Source: an uncultured Muribaculaceae bacterium | Lineage (GTDB): Bacteria > Bacteroidota > Bacteroidia > Bacteroidales > Muribaculaceae | Direction: 5' to 3' | NCBI GenBank assembly: GCA_947178505.1 | Contig: CAMWYR010000011.1 | Location: 1 to 51,121 of the forward strand | DNA: 51,121 nt | Part shown: piece by piece, positions 1-8,603 of the stretch | Numbering within the stretch: the stretch's first letter is position 1 | How the letters are laid out: each line of letters begins with the position of its first letter | Notes under the pieces: model-generated | What the model was told of the DNA's origin: nothing | Databases searched by the model: none | The model's input: the letters and a program-made list of their open reading frames with translations, nothing else | Made by a program: the position numbers and the translations under genes

Positions 1-45
1 CGGGGTGCGCGGCCGGGCCGGGGTTGGGTTATGGCTGACCGGAGG

Positions 46-117
46 TCAGACGGTCAATCTATATCAGATTGTGCATCTATATCAGACGGTTCAGGTCTCT
101 CAGATGGTCCAGGTCTC
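46..117. repeat. 18-bp tandem repeat over the korB stop codon
   Basis: Four copies of a degenerate 18-bp unit. The anchor TCAGAYKGT occurs at 46, 64, 82 and 100, exactly 18 bp apart. The copy at 100 contains the korB stop codon (TCA on this strand), so each copy repeats the end of the gene including an in-register stop. A short hairpin (CTGACC 35-40 with GGTCAG 44-49) follows on the korB transcript and could help termination, but no U-run follows it. Confidence 0.75.
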
Positions 118-1128
118 GTGGGTTTTGAGGATCATGTCGCGGAGGGAGGCGAAGCCTTTCTTTTCTTTCACCTCGCGCGTCTGAGCCGCGACCTCGCGGT
201 CGTAGACGGGGGCGTCGTAGTCGCGGATCACTCCGAGCGCTAACGGCAGCTCGTGGCCGTCCATCATCGCAAGCTGCTGCTGCAGGAAGTTCTCGCGCGC
301 GTGTGCGTCGTGCACGAGCACGTCGTCGAGCGTATAGCCATCCTCACCGACAGTCACCGCCTTCAGGCCGAAGCCCTCCTGCACGAGTCCTTTCTCCATA
401 TTGGCGCCGAAAAGCATCTTCTCGCCGTGGCGCAGAAGGATGGTGTGGTCGGCACGGTTGGTCTTGTCGGCGAAATAATTGTGGATGCCATCGTTGAAGA
501 TCACGCAGTTCTGAAGGATCTCCACCACCGACGCTCCCTTATGGCGCGCCGCAGCGAGCATCACCTCCTTAGTCGTGTCGAGCGCCATGTCGAAACTCCG
601 CGCAAAGAAATTGCCGCGCGCGCCGAAACAGAGCTCCGCCGGGATAAACGGATCCTCCACCGTGCCGTAAGGACTCGACTTCGACACCGTGCCGCGGTCG
701 GACGTAGGCGAATACTGGCCTTTCGTCAGACCGTAGATCTTATTGTTGAGGATCAGCATGTTGATATCCACATTGCGGCGCACGGCATGAATGAAATGAT
801 TGCCGCCGATCGCCAGGCCGTCGCCGTCGCCCGAAATCTGCCATACGGTCAGATCCGGGTTGGCCGTCTTCACGCCCGTGGCGATAGCCGCCGCGCGGCC
901 ATGGATAGTGTGCATGCCGTAAGTGGCCATATAATAGGGGAGACGCGAGCTGCAACCGATTCCAGAGATAACGGCCGTCTGGTGAGGCGGCACGCCAAGC
1001 TCGGCCATAGCCTTATGCAGAACATTGAGGATGGCATGGTCGCCGCATCCCGGGCACCAGCGCGCGTTCTGGCTGCTCTTATAATCGGCAGCCGTATATG
1101 TCTTGTTTTCGCAATTTTCCATTTTCAC
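100..1128 (-). CDS. korB: 2-oxoglutarate (2-oxoacid):ferredoxin oxidoreductase, beta subunit
   Basis: Beta subunit of a 2-oxoacid:ferredoxin oxidoreductase. It binds thiamine diphosphate and decarboxylates the 2-oxoacid, passing electrons to ferredoxin in the anaerobic TCA branch of the cytoplasm. Visible features are the CPGCGDH motif near residue 25, a further GIGCSSR cysteine, the TPP-binding stretch GDGDGLAIGGNH followed by the NN of ILNNKIYG, and a later Cys in EILQNC. These cysteines fit the single 4Fe-4S cluster of the family. Length (about 340 aa) is normal. The open frame begins at a GTG (1128), but a GGAG lies 8 nt before the ATG at 1122, so 1122 is probably the true start. It follows korA by 11 bp, so the two are co-transcribed. 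Substrate (2-oxoglutarate rather than pyruvate) is inferred from the two-subunit layout. The stop codon lies in an 18-bp tandem repeat. Confidence 0.93.
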   Translation of the reverse strand: MKMENCENKTYTAADYKSSQNARWCPGCGDHAILNVLHKAMAELGVPPHQTAVISGIGCSSRLPYYMATYGMHTIHGRAAAIATGVKTANPDLTVWQISGDGDGLAIGGNHFIHAVRRNVDINMLILNNKIYGLTKGQYSPTSDRGTVSKSSPYGTVEDPFIPAELCFGARGNFFARSFDMALDTTKEVMLAAARHKGASVVEILQNCVIFNDGIHNYFADKTNRADHTILLRHGEKMLFGANMEKGLVQEGFGLKAVTVGEDGYTLDDVLVHDAHARENFLQQQLAMMDGHELPLALGVIRDYDAPVYDREVAAQTREVKEKKGFASLRDMILKTHETWTI

Positions 1129-1139
1129 TACTCCGTTTT

Positions 1140-2990
1140 TTAAGACTCCATGTGTCGGATGACGCCCTCCACCACTTCGCGCACGAGGAAAGGCTGGCCC
1201 TCGATCTTGTTGATGCGCAGGATCTCCTTGCCCGGGAGATGCATCTGCAGATAGTCGGCAAACATGCCGGTGTTGAGCTCGGCCACGATGATGCGCTTAT
1301 ATTTCGAGAGCACCTCCACCGTGTTGCGGGGGAGCGGGTTGATATATCTGAACTGCCAGAAGGCCACTTTGTGTCCCTGCGCGTTGAGTTCGGTGGCAGC
1401 GGTGAGGAGATGGCCGTAAGTGCCTCCCCAGCCGAGCAGGATAGTGTCGGCGTCGGCGGAGAGCATCGGTTGGATGAGGGGGATATTGTCGGCAATGCGG
1501 GCCACTTTCTCACGGCGCGCCATCACCATGCGCTCATGGTTGGCGCCGTCGGTAGAGATCACGGAGGTAGAATAATCCTTCTCCAGACCCCCTACGCGGT
1601 GAGCCGCACCGGGCGTGCCGGGGATCGCCCAGTAGCGCGCCATGTTCTTCTCATCGCGGTCGAACGGGCGCCAGCCCTGTTCGAGCACATCGCCCGGGAG
1701 CATGTGGGGATGGATCTCCGGATAATCATCGGGCTCCGGAATGCGCCATGCGCTTGAGCCGTTGGCGATGTAGGCATCCGTAAGGAGGATCACCGGCGTC
1801 ATGTGCTCCATCGCGATGCGGGCCGCCTCGAAAGCCATGTGGAAGCAGTCGGTGGGGCTCACGGCAGAGAGCACGCAGAGCGGCGATTCGCCGTTGCGGC
1901 CGTAGAGGGCCTGCATGAGGTCGGTCTGTTCGGTTTTCGTGGGCAGACCCGTCGAGGGGCCACCGCGCTGCACGTCGATAGCCACGAGCGGAAGCTCAGC
2001 CATGACAGCGAGGCCGAGTGCCTCCGACTTCAGTGCCAGACCGGGTCCTGACGTAGTGGTCACGGCCAGATGTCCGGCATAGCTGGCGCCGATCGCCGAG
2101 CAGATGCCCGCGATCTCATCCTCCATCTGCACGGCCTTCACGCCAAGGTCCTTGCGTTTGGCAAGCTCGTGGAGTATATCGGTGGCCGGCGTGATCGGAT
2201 ACGAACCGAGGAAAAGCGGGCGTCCGCTCTTCTCCGAGGCCATGATGAGCCCCCAGGCCGTGGCCGTGTTGCCCGTCACGTCGGTATACGTGCCCGCCTG
2301 GGATTCAGCAGTGTCAATGCGGTAGACGGGGAGCGAACTGTGGGTGTTATGGCCATAGTCCCAGCCGGCCTGGAGCACCTTCGCATTGGCCTCGTAGACG
2401 GCGGGTTTCTTTGCAAATTTATTATGGAGTTTGCGGAGCACGCTCTCCACCGGACGGTCGAAGAGCCAGCATATCACGCCGAGAGCGAGCATATTCTTGC
2501 TCTTCATCATGGCCTTCTGATCGAGGCCCGAATCGGCGAGTGTGCTCTTGAGCAGCGTGGTCATCGGCACAGCCAGCACGCGGCCCGGGGCGATACCGAG
2601 TTCGGCGATCGGATCGTCGGTAGTATACTCCGCTTTGCGGAGGTTGGCGGGGGTGAATGAATCCGTGTCAACCACGATCACACCGTCGCGCTTGAGGTAG
2701 CGCAGATTGGTCTTGAGGGCAGCCGGGTTCATAGCCACGAGCACGTCGGCCTCGTCGCCGGGCGTATGCACCCCGCGGCCGACGCTTACCTGATAGCCCG
2801 AGACTCCGCTCAGCGACCCCTGCGGGGCGCGGATTTCCGCCGGATAGTCGGGAAAAGTTGAGATCTGATCTCCGATTTCAGCGGAGATGTTAGAAAAGAT
2901 GTTGCCGGCAAGCTGCATGCCGTCGCCGGAGTCGCCTGCAAACCTGACCACGACCTTGTCGATGGGCTTGATGTTGGTTTCCTGTAGCAT
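1140..2990 (-). CDS. korA: 2-oxoglutarate (2-oxoacid):ferredoxin oxidoreductase, fused gamma-alpha subunit
   Basis: Catalytic partner of KorB. The N-terminal ~190 residues are the gamma domain (GDSGDGMQLAGNIF motif; later ADVLVAMNP). The rest is the alpha domain with the conserved YPITPATDILHELA stretch, the MEDEIAG segment and TSGPGLALKSEA, which bind the pyrimidine end of TPP and shape the substrate pocket. The 616-aa gamma-alpha fusion is the usual Bacteroidetes form. The C-terminal part (HKVAFWQFRYINPLPRNT) is the last alpha subdomain. The start at 2990 is followed directly by the conserved gamma domain. It leads the korA-korB operon. The separate ferredoxin-like KorD subunit is not visible here. 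No consensus promoter box was found in the 92 bp upstream. Use of 2-oxoglutarate rather than another oxoacid is inferred. Confidence 0.93.
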   Translation of the reverse strand: MLQETNIKPIDKVVVRFAGDSGDGMQLAGNIFSNISAEIGDQISTFPDYPAEIRAPQGSLSGVSGYQVSVGRGVHTPGDEADVLVAMNPAALKTNLRYLKRDGVIVVDTDSFTPANLRKAEYTTDDPIAELGIAPGRVLAVPMTTLLKSTLADSGLDQKAMMKSKNMLALGVICWLFDRPVESVLRKLHNKFAKKPAVYEANAKVLQAGWDYGHNTHSSLPVYRIDTAESQAGTYTDVTGNTATAWGLIMASEKSGRPLFLGSYPITPATDILHELAKRKDLGVKAVQMEDEIAGICSAIGASYAGHLAVTTTSGPGLALKSEALGLAVMAELPLVAIDVQRGGPSTGLPTKTEQTDLMQALYGRNGESPLCVLSAVSPTDCFHMAFEAARIAMEHMTPVILLTDAYIANGSSAWRIPEPDDYPEIHPHMLPGDVLEQGWRPFDRDEKNMARYWAIPGTPGAAHRVGGLEKDYSTSVISTDGANHERMVMARREKVARIADNIPLIQPMLSADADTILLGWGGTYGHLLTAATELNAQGHKVAFWQFRYINPLPRNTVEVLSKYKRIIVAELNTGMFADYLQMHLPGKEILRINKIEGQPFLVREVVEGVIRHMES

Positions 2991-3082
2991 TGCGATAGTG
3001 TTTTATGGTATTTGAAGTTGTATTTATCGGTTGTGGAGAGCGGGGTGGAGAGAGTGGAGGGTCGAGAGGGGAGAGGGGGATG

Positions 3083-4831
3083 TCAGCGGAGCAGGATCTT
3101 CCTTGAGCCTTTGGGCGTGACTTCGATATATATGCCCGGGGCTAAGTCGGCGCCCGAGATGCGCCGTCCCGACAGGTCGAGCAGGATGCGCGGGCCCTCC
3201 TCCGGGGCATCCTCCGGATCCGGAAGGGGGAGCGGTGCGGCGCCTGCCATGTCTTTCAGCCGGTATAGCCTCACGGGTTTCTGGTTCGATTCGTAATTGA
3301 GGAATCGGGGCTGCTGTGCGTTATACTGCAGCGTGCCGAAGCGCTCGAAAGTGAGCGTGCAGGTGCCGTCGGCATTGAACTTCGGAGTCACCGATGTGTA
3401 GGTGGCGGGGTCAAGCCGCATCTTGTTTTTCGCCGTGGCGTTCCAGTAGCCGGCCACGTTGCCGCGCGTGTCGTCGACGGCAAGGCGATAAGCGCCGGAA
3501 GGGAGTTTTTCAAACCGCACCGTGGCGGCATCCGCAGGGATATCCACCACCAGTTCGCTGTCAAAGTCGACATATCCCGAGCAGGGCATGAAAGCTGAGG
3601 CCGAATTTCCGCCGTCGGCCCCCATTATGCGGAGAGTCGGGGCAGCGAGGATGACATATCGGTTGCCGTCGGGCGACTCGGTCTCGTCGGTAGGTTGCCA
3701 GCGGGCGGCGCTGTAGTCGGGATTGGCGGGGTCGGATGCGTGAAGCGTGAGGCGGGCCACCGGGCTGCGGAAAGTGGCGTCAGTGGCGTCGTTGAAGACC
3801 GCGTAGGCCTCAATCAGATGCGAGTCGGCGACGCCTGCGGCAGCCGGAATCTTCACCACCTCCGCGGGGGCGAATGGAGAGCCGTCGACACTGGCGTAGG
3901 TGGTGCAGCCGTCGGCGCGCACGGGTATTTCCGTAGCGTTCCACCAGCGTGCCGAATAAGTATTCACGCCCGTGACGCGCGCGTTGTCGAATCGTGGCGC
4001 CTGCGGGCGCTCCGTCGGCATAGCCGGGGCATTATCTTTCACTTTGAAGGGAACTGAGGCAAGGTTGCCCCAGATATGGTCGGCCAGTTCAGGATGGTCG
4101 ATGAATGGATTGCGGTTGCCCTGTGCGGCGGCAACGGTATTGTTGCGATCGATCTCGCGGCTGTCAACGGGATCGGCATGATGCCAGACCATAAGCATTT
4201 CCCGGGCCCAGGAGAGGAGTTTGCCGGAAGTGTCGACGAGATAGGCGCAGTCATCGCGCCAGGGCACTGACGGGAAGGCCGTGACCATATAGAAATAAGT
4301 GCGCGCGAAATCGCCCTTGTACTCATCGGCCGGTTCGAAGGCTGTGGAGGCGGCTCCGCCCATACCGGGCCGGGGCGTACCCACGCGCAGGAGGCCGTTG
4401 TCGAGCACACGGGAATCGGCAAGTTCGGCGGGGGGATAATTACTCTTGCGGGCATTTGCGAGCTGGTCGGATGGACTGAGGTTAAACAGGTCGCAATAAG
4501 CGACTGCGGAGCCCTCTTCGCCGCCCCACCAAGATTTGGGGAGCGCGTGCTCGATGTTGAGGGAGGCATGGTCAGGGAGCCACACGATATTATTGCTGTA
4601 GATGTCGCGCCAGGCCTGGCGGCCGTTGATGTCGATCACATCCGTAAGCTCGAATACCGACCAAGAGGCCGTGCCATACCTGACCTGCGAGCGCGTCTCG
4701 GCAAGCGAGCGCAGGGCCTCGGCAAGCGCGGCGCCGCTGCGGCCGTCGAGCGAGTCGTAGTATCCCTCCGGGATTTCCGGAGCGACGGCGGCGGAGGCAG
4801 CGAGTATGAGCGCGAGCAGAAAGTCGGTCAT
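3083..4831 (-). CDS. secreted endonuclease I family nuclease with C-terminal surface-sorting-like tail
   Basis: Probable extracellular or periplasmic DNA/RNA endonuclease of the Endonuclease_1 (EndA/NucM) family. A hydrophobic signal sequence spans about residues 1-17. The nuclease core at roughly 80-160 carries the family signature NIEHALPKSWWGGEEG followed by DLFNLSPSDQLANARKSNYP, matching the His-metal catalytic motif and the Asn-rich segment. After the nuclease domain (to about residue 260) come beta-rich segments without a recognised fold. The last ~35 residues read LDLSGRRISG ... PGIYIEV ... SRKILLR, a tail also found on the LRR proteins of this window. At 582 aa it is much longer than EndA (about 235 aa), as is common for Bacteroidetes members. 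It is monocistronic with its own promoter. Likely roles are nutrient scavenging or degradation of extracellular DNA; this is inferred. Confidence 0.85.
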   Translation of the reverse strand: MTDFLLALILAASAAVAPEIPEGYYDSLDGRSGAALAEALRSLAETRSQVRYGTASWSVFELTDVIDINGRQAWRDIYSNNIVWLPDHASLNIEHALPKSWWGGEEGSAVAYCDLFNLSPSDQLANARKSNYPPAELADSRVLDNGLLRVGTPRPGMGGAASTAFEPADEYKGDFARTYFYMVTAFPSVPWRDDCAYLVDTSGKLLSWAREMLMVWHHADPVDSREIDRNNTVAAAQGNRNPFIDHPELADHIWGNLASVPFKVKDNAPAMPTERPQAPRFDNARVTGVNTYSARWWNATEIPVRADGCTTYASVDGSPFAPAEVVKIPAAAGVADSHLIEAYAVFNDATDATFRSPVARLTLHASDPANPDYSAARWQPTDETESPDGNRYVILAAPTLRIMGADGGNSASAFMPCSGYVDFDSELVVDIPADAATVRFEKLPSGAYRLAVDDTRGNVAGYWNATAKNKMRLDPATYTSVTPKFNADGTCTLTFERFGTLQYNAQQPRFLNYESNQKPVRLYRLKDMAGAAPLPLPDPEDAPEEGPRILLDLSGRRISGADLAPGIYIEVTPKGSRKILLR

Positions 4832-4905
4832 GGTAGTGGGTCAGGTCGTTTCCATCTGCGCGGGAGTGAGTGACGCGCCGGGCAGACGAGGTTGGGTTTT
4901 GCCGA

Positions 4906-4936
4906 CAAAATTAGTAATTATTTCCTAATCGCCAAA
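4906..4936 (-). promoter_or_regulatory. Bacteroidetes-type promoter for the secreted nuclease
   Basis: On the minus strand a -33 box TTTG (4933-4936) is separated by 19 bp from a -7 box TAATTTTG (4906-4913), matching TTTG-N19/21-TAnnTTTG. Transcription would start near 4900, giving a leader of about 70 nt. Confidence 0.7.
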
Positions 4937-5022
4937 TGAAGTTATTTAAACTTTTTGCAGAATGTAAGAAAAGATGTAAGATAATAGGGTAGGCAGTAGG
5001 TTTTCTATATAATTTTGGTAAT

Positions 5023-5778
5023 TCAGCCCTTTCCGGCGAGGAGTGTGAGCAGATTGGCGCGGAATGCGGCGCCGACGGGAAGTTCGGAGTCGCGGGGCTT
5101 ATCGCCTCGTGAGCGAAGGATGACGGAAGATGCGTCAAACTCCGTGACGCGGTCAAGATTTATCACATACGATTTATGTATCCGGGCGAAGCGTCCGGGC
5201 GGAAGCATTTCGAGGAGTGCCTTGATGGTGATGCGCGAGATGATTCGGCCAGAGTCGGAGTGGAGCCTGACATAATCCTTCACGCCCTCGGCAAAAAGGA
5301 TGGAGTCGGTGGGGATGTTGACAAAGCGACGGTTGGCACGGAGGGTGATGGTTTCGGTCGGCGACAGTGTCGGCGGACGTAATGCGGCGGCGTGGCGCAG
5401 GGCTTTCTGCACTGCGCGGTCGAATCTTACGGTGTCGATAGGCTTGAGCAGATAGTCGATTGCGTCGAGGTCGTAGCTGAGGACGGCATATTCGGAGTAG
5501 GCGGTAGTGAATACCACCATCGTGTGGCGCGGGAGATGGGCGGCAAGGTCAACGCCTTTCATACCGGGCATCTCGATATCGAGGAAGATGAGGTCGGACT
5601 CATTTTCTGCGAGCCAATTGATCGCCTCGCTCGCACCGGGGAGCACTGCGGCAAGTTCGAGCGCCGGATGGCGCGAGGCAAGGAGCGTCATGCCGCGTCG
5701 GGCGATGGGTTCATCGTCGACAATGATGCAGCGCAGCAGGCTTTCGGGCGTCGGAATAGGGGATGAAAGTTCTTGCAT
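5023..5778 (-). CDS. LytTR-family response regulator
   Basis: Cytoplasmic two-component response regulator. The receiver domain (about 16-130) has the acidic pair Asp21/Asp22, phospho-acceptor Asp67 in IFLDIEMPG, the switch Thr in VVFTTAYSEYA and the Lys of LLKPID. The C-terminal LytTR DNA-binding domain (about 150-245) shows TITLRANRRFVNIPTDSILFAEGVKDYVRLHSD and RIHKSYVINLDRV. Its 251-aa length is normal. It lies 11 bp behind a YczE-like membrane protein on the same strand and is divergent from a LytS-type kinase (6788-8524). The kinase is the obvious partner, by analogy with LytS/LytR pairs. Targets are unknown; no clear LytTR direct-repeat site was recognised in the divergent intergenic region. 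Confidence 0.93.
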   Translation of the reverse strand: MQELSSPIPTPESLLRCIIVDDEPIARRGMTLLASRHPALELAAVLPGASEAINWLAENESDLIFLDIEMPGMKGVDLAAHLPRHTMVVFTTAYSEYAVLSYDLDAIDYLLKPIDTVRFDRAVQKALRHAAALRPPTLSPTETITLRANRRFVNIPTDSILFAEGVKDYVRLHSDSGRIISRITIKALLEMLPPGRFARIHKSYVINLDRVTEFDASSVILRSRGDKPRDSELPVGAAFRANLLTLLAGKG

Positions 5779-5789
5779 GGTATTGTAGT

Positions 5790-6563
5790 TTAGCCCTCAT
5801 GGTTGGGATAGATCCAGCGGGCGAGGCCGTAGATATAGCGGCGGAAACCGGGACGATAGGCGAGCAGACGGTCGAACCATCCTAAATGGGGATTGATCAG
5901 CCTTACGACATAGCCGACATAGAACATGGCGAATAGTGTCCCGGGGCCTACCACTGTCCATGGCCAACTCCCGAAGAAACAGAAACCGGAAATGACAGCT
6001 AATATCACCAGTGTGGTATCAACTCCGATCTTGACAGTAGGGAAGGGGCGACCCGTCACTCTCGAGATTGCTACCTGTATCCCCTCGCCCGGCATCGTGA
6101 CCGAGCCGCATCGTATCTCCATCGCCACGGCGGCACCAAGCACCGTAGCTCCGATAAACTGGGCTATGATCTGCTGCCATAGTGATATGTAGGAAAAGTA
6201 GGAAGTGATGATCATATTGACATCGAGAAGGAATCCGAATACAAATCCGACAAGAAGCTGGAAGAGCTGCACCGGATTAAACCGGCGGCGCAATATCAGG
6301 ATCTGAGCCACAACCAGAATCACATTCATGATATTGGTATATCCGCCGATTGTCAACCCCGGGGCGAGCCCGTTCTCGCCGGCAAGAGTGAACGCCATTG
6401 GAATCGAAGAAATCACTCCACTGCCAAGATTCGACCGCACGCAGAGCGCGACGCCGAGAGTCATGAAAAACATCGAGAAGAGAAGCCACAGGTGTTGCCA
6501 GATGAAGCCGATGATTTTTTCTTTCTTTGTCTTTGCCGGAGTTGCGGGATTTGATTCTTTCAT
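5790..6563 (-). CDS. YczE/YitT-like integral membrane protein (DUF6198-type)
   Basis: Polytopic inner-membrane protein of 257 aa with about five or six hydrophobic segments: roughly 22-42, 50-65, 78-95, 103-122, 130-155 and 185-220. The N-terminal stretch FMTLGVALCVRSNLGSGVISSIP and the central SVTMPGEGIQVAISRVTG resemble the COG2364 (YczE/YyaS) family, whose biochemical role is unsettled. It is the first gene of a two-gene unit with the LytTR regulator (11 bp gap) and is divergent from the histidine kinase. A sensory or signalling-linked transport role is possible but inferred. A TAAATTTG -7 box lies 33 bp upstream. The start at 6563 gives a short charged N-terminus before the first membrane segment, which is reasonable. 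Confidence 0.7.
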   Translation of the reverse strand: MKESNPATPAKTKKEKIIGFIWQHLWLLFSMFFMTLGVALCVRSNLGSGVISSIPMAFTLAGENGLAPGLTIGGYTNIMNVILVVAQILILRRRFNPVQLFQLLVGFVFGFLLDVNMIITSYFSYISLWQQIIAQFIGATVLGAAVAMEIRCGSVTMPGEGIQVAISRVTGRPFPTVKIGVDTTLVILAVISGFCFFGSWPWTVVGPGTLFAMFYVGYVVRLINPHLGWFDRLLAYRPGFRRYIYGLARWIYPNHEG

Positions 6564-6595
6564 TTCTAATTCAGGTAGCGGTGAGTTTTCAAATA

Positions 6596-6603
6596 CAAAT
6601 TTA
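6596..6603 (-). promoter_or_regulatory. -7 box (TAAATTTG) of the YczE-like/LytTR operon
   Basis: TAAATTTG on the minus strand matches the Bacteroidetes -7 consensus TAnnTTTG. No good TTTG -33 box sits 19-21 bp further upstream, so the promoter is only partly supported. Confidence 0.4.
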
Positions 6604-6775
6604 CTACATTATTTCATTCCGTATATAATCATTACGCCAATTTCTTACCGTGTGATCTGCACAATGCCGGTCGCGAGAGTCAGAATATTGTACGGGAAGA
6701 CGCATAAAGGCGGTATAAAGCGACAAACGCCCCCATAAATGCGACCAACCGCGCGGCTATATGGCGAATTAGTCG

Positions 6776-6783
6776 TAACTTTG
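6776..6783 (+). promoter_or_regulatory. -7 box (TAACTTTG) almost touching the histidine kinase start codon
   Basis: TAACTTTG is a perfect -7 box. It ends 4 nt before the GTG start at 6788. If it is used, transcription starts at or just past the GTG and the mRNA is leaderless. No -33 TTTG is seen at the right distance. Confidence 0.45.
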
Positions 6784-6787
6784 CGGT

Positions 6788-8524
6788 GTGAAAAAGATTG
6801 TGGTCAACTTGTTACTATGGGTGCTCTTCACGCTCATGCAGTGCGGGCCGGTCGTGGCAACGCTTGAATATGGCGGTTCGGGCGGCCCGACAGATACGCT
6901 CTGGCTGATGGTGCCCTTCTCGCTGCTCTGTCTCGCTCTTGTGGGAGTCACGACAGTTTATGCCGTACCGCGCCTCCTGATGCGTCAGAAATGGGGCCTT
7001 TACGCCACCGCAGAGTTCTTCATGGCCTATGCAGTGTCGCTGGTGGAGCAACTTCTCGTTGTCTATATATGGACGCGATGGGGGATAATGCCCCCGGAGC
7101 ATGCCATCAACTGGGGCTGGCTCGCCGTAAACACTCTGTGCAATTCACTGATGCTGTTCTTTACGCTCCTTGCAGTGGGCGGATGGTATCTGTTTGATTC
7201 CGACCGTCGTGACGTCGCTAAGGAAAAGACACTCGCCGAGCGTATCGAGGCCTACATCGAGGCTGTCAGATCGCGGCTACGGCCGGCTGCCCTCTCCGAG
7301 CGGCTCGGACACATCGCCGGAATGGTCGAGAATGAGCCGGAAGAAGCCGAAAGAGAAATAAGGGAACTTTCCGCCCGCCTCCGTACAGATCTTTATGATC
7401 TCCCCTCGCCCCCCACGGTCGAGGAGGAAGAGGGCGCTGAATCGCACGGCAATCATAAACTCAACCACTGGCTTACGTCGCCACATCACCGCCCGGCTCG
7501 CACGATCATCTTCCAGCTGTCGCTGATCGGTATCTGTTTCGGAGCCTTCTTCGCGACGCCCGACGGGCCCGAGTTCGGTGCCCGCTTCGGAGGGTTCCTC
7601 GTATTGCTTGTAATGTTTGAGATCATTGCGGCGGTCGACGTGTTAGTGCTGTTCCGTTCATTCCGCCGGAAGAGGCGGCTCGGCCGCTTCTTCCGGGCAT
7701 CGGGGGCGCTGGCCGCCCTCATCATCCTTCCGATCCTTGCGGAGCGAGTGGCGCTCTATATTGCCCATCCCTATAATGAGAGTCTCTTTATCCTCATCAC
7801 GCTTCTCGCGACGGCGGCAAGCATTCTGATGATCGCCTTCTATATCGCCGGCATCGGCGCTGTGCTGCTCTATCAGGACTGGGTGCGTCACACACGACGG
7901 CTCGTATTTCTGCGCGCCACCACCAAGCGCCTTGAATATGCCAGCCTCAAGAAGCAGATCAATCCTCATTTCCTATTCAATGTGCTCAACAACGCCGGGA
8001 TCCTCACCATGCTTGATGCGGCCGATGCACGGGAGATGCTCCTCGAACTGCGCCGTCTCATCGACTATCAGTTCAGTGAGACTGAACATCCCACCGCTTC
8101 GCTTTCCGACACTATATCCTTCATCCGCGCCTATCTCTCGCTTGAGGCCACGCGTCGGAACGCATTCCGGTTTTCAGTGGAATGTGAAGGGCGCCCCGAG
8201 GGTGTCGACGTACCGGGGTTGCTGTTCATCCCGTTTGTGGAGAATGCGGTGAAATATGCTGCTCGTTATGGAGAGGAGGAGAGTGTGCGCGTGAGATTCA
8301 TCGTCGGGGATCAGAAGCTGCGCTTCGAGTGCGAGAATCCGGTGGAGGATTCTTTACCGGCACCGGTTGCGCCGGGATCGGGCGGACTGGGTGTAGCCAA
8401 CACTATGCGCAGGCTTGAATTGCTCTATGACGGCGATTTCAGCTATCGGACAGAGCGCCACGAGGGCCGCTACCGCGTGATGCTGGAGATTCCGGCTGCG
8501 GCGCCGGGCGGTGGTGCCGGATAG
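6788..8524 (+). CDS. LytS-type sensor histidine kinase (His_kinase/HPK8 family)
   Basis: Membrane sensor kinase of 578 aa. An N-terminal block of about four hydrophobic segments (to about 135) is followed by a soluble, charged helical stretch (about 135-235). A second block of four hydrophobic segments (about 240-375) comes next. The kinase region begins with QINPHFLFNVLNN, where His394 is the phospho-acceptor. The ATPase part shows PGLLFIPFVENAVKYA (N box) and GSGGLGVANTMRRLELLY (G box). This is the organisation of kinases paired with LytTR regulators. Its likely partner at 5023-5778 is divergently encoded. The GTG start is chosen because the next in-frame ATG (6836) would remove most of the first membrane segment. 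A -7 promoter box lies immediately upstream, so the message may be leaderless. The signal sensed is unknown. Confidence 0.9.
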   Translation: MKKIVVNLLLWVLFTLMQCGPVVATLEYGGSGGPTDTLWLMVPFSLLCLALVGVTTVYAVPRLLMRQKWGLYATAEFFMAYAVSLVEQLLVVYIWTRWGIMPPEHAINWGWLAVNTLCNSLMLFFTLLAVGGWYLFDSDRRDVAKEKTLAERIEAYIEAVRSRLRPAALSERLGHIAGMVENEPEEAEREIRELSARLRTDLYDLPSPPTVEEEEGAESHGNHKLNHWLTSPHHRPARTIIFQLSLIGICFGAFFATPDGPEFGARFGGFLVLLVMFEIIAAVDVLVLFRSFRRKRRLGRFFRASGALAALIILPILAERVALYIAHPYNESLFILITLLATAASILMIAFYIAGIGAVLLYQDWVRHTRRLVFLRATTKRLEYASLKKQINPHFLFNVLNNAGILTMLDAADAREMLLELRRLIDYQFSETEHPTASLSDTISFIRAYLSLEATRRNAFRFSVECEGRPEGVDVPGLLFIPFVENAVKYAARYGEEESVRVRFIVGDQKLRFECENPVEDSLPAPVAPGSGGLGVANTMRRLELLYDGDFSYRTERHEGRYRVMLEIPAAAPGGGAG

Positions 8525-8563
8525 AATTATTAAGCGTATTCTACTGAAACATATATAACTTAC

Positions 8564-8586
8564 CGACCTGCCGCCTTGGCAGGTTG
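8564..8586. terminator. hairpin after the histidine kinase gene
   Basis: ACCTGCC (8566-8572) pairs perfectly with GGCAGGT (8578-8584) around a 5-nt loop; the stem can extend by a C-G and a G-U pair. It sits 40 nt after the kinase stop and just before the LRR gene. There is no U-run, so terminator activity is uncertain. Confidence 0.45.
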
Positions 8587-8591
8587 CCTAT

Positions 8592-8599
8592 CAATTTTG
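8592..8599 (+). promoter_or_regulatory. -7-like box (CAATTTTG) next to the LRR start codon
   Basis: CAATTTTG differs from TAnnTTTG at one base and ends 4 nt before the ATG at 8604. No -33 TTTG is evident. Like the kinase gene, it would give a leaderless or nearly leaderless transcript. Confidence 0.3.
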
Positions 8600-8603
8600 C
8601 ATT

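Noticed and set aside
253..1143. Long plus-strand open frame opposite korB
   Set aside because: It is the antisense shadow of a clear KorB gene; its translation is Arg/His-rich and has no protein-like pattern.
3030..3082. Purine-rich G/A tract after the nuclease gene
   Set aside because: Low-complexity sequence with no repeat unit or structure that could be defended.
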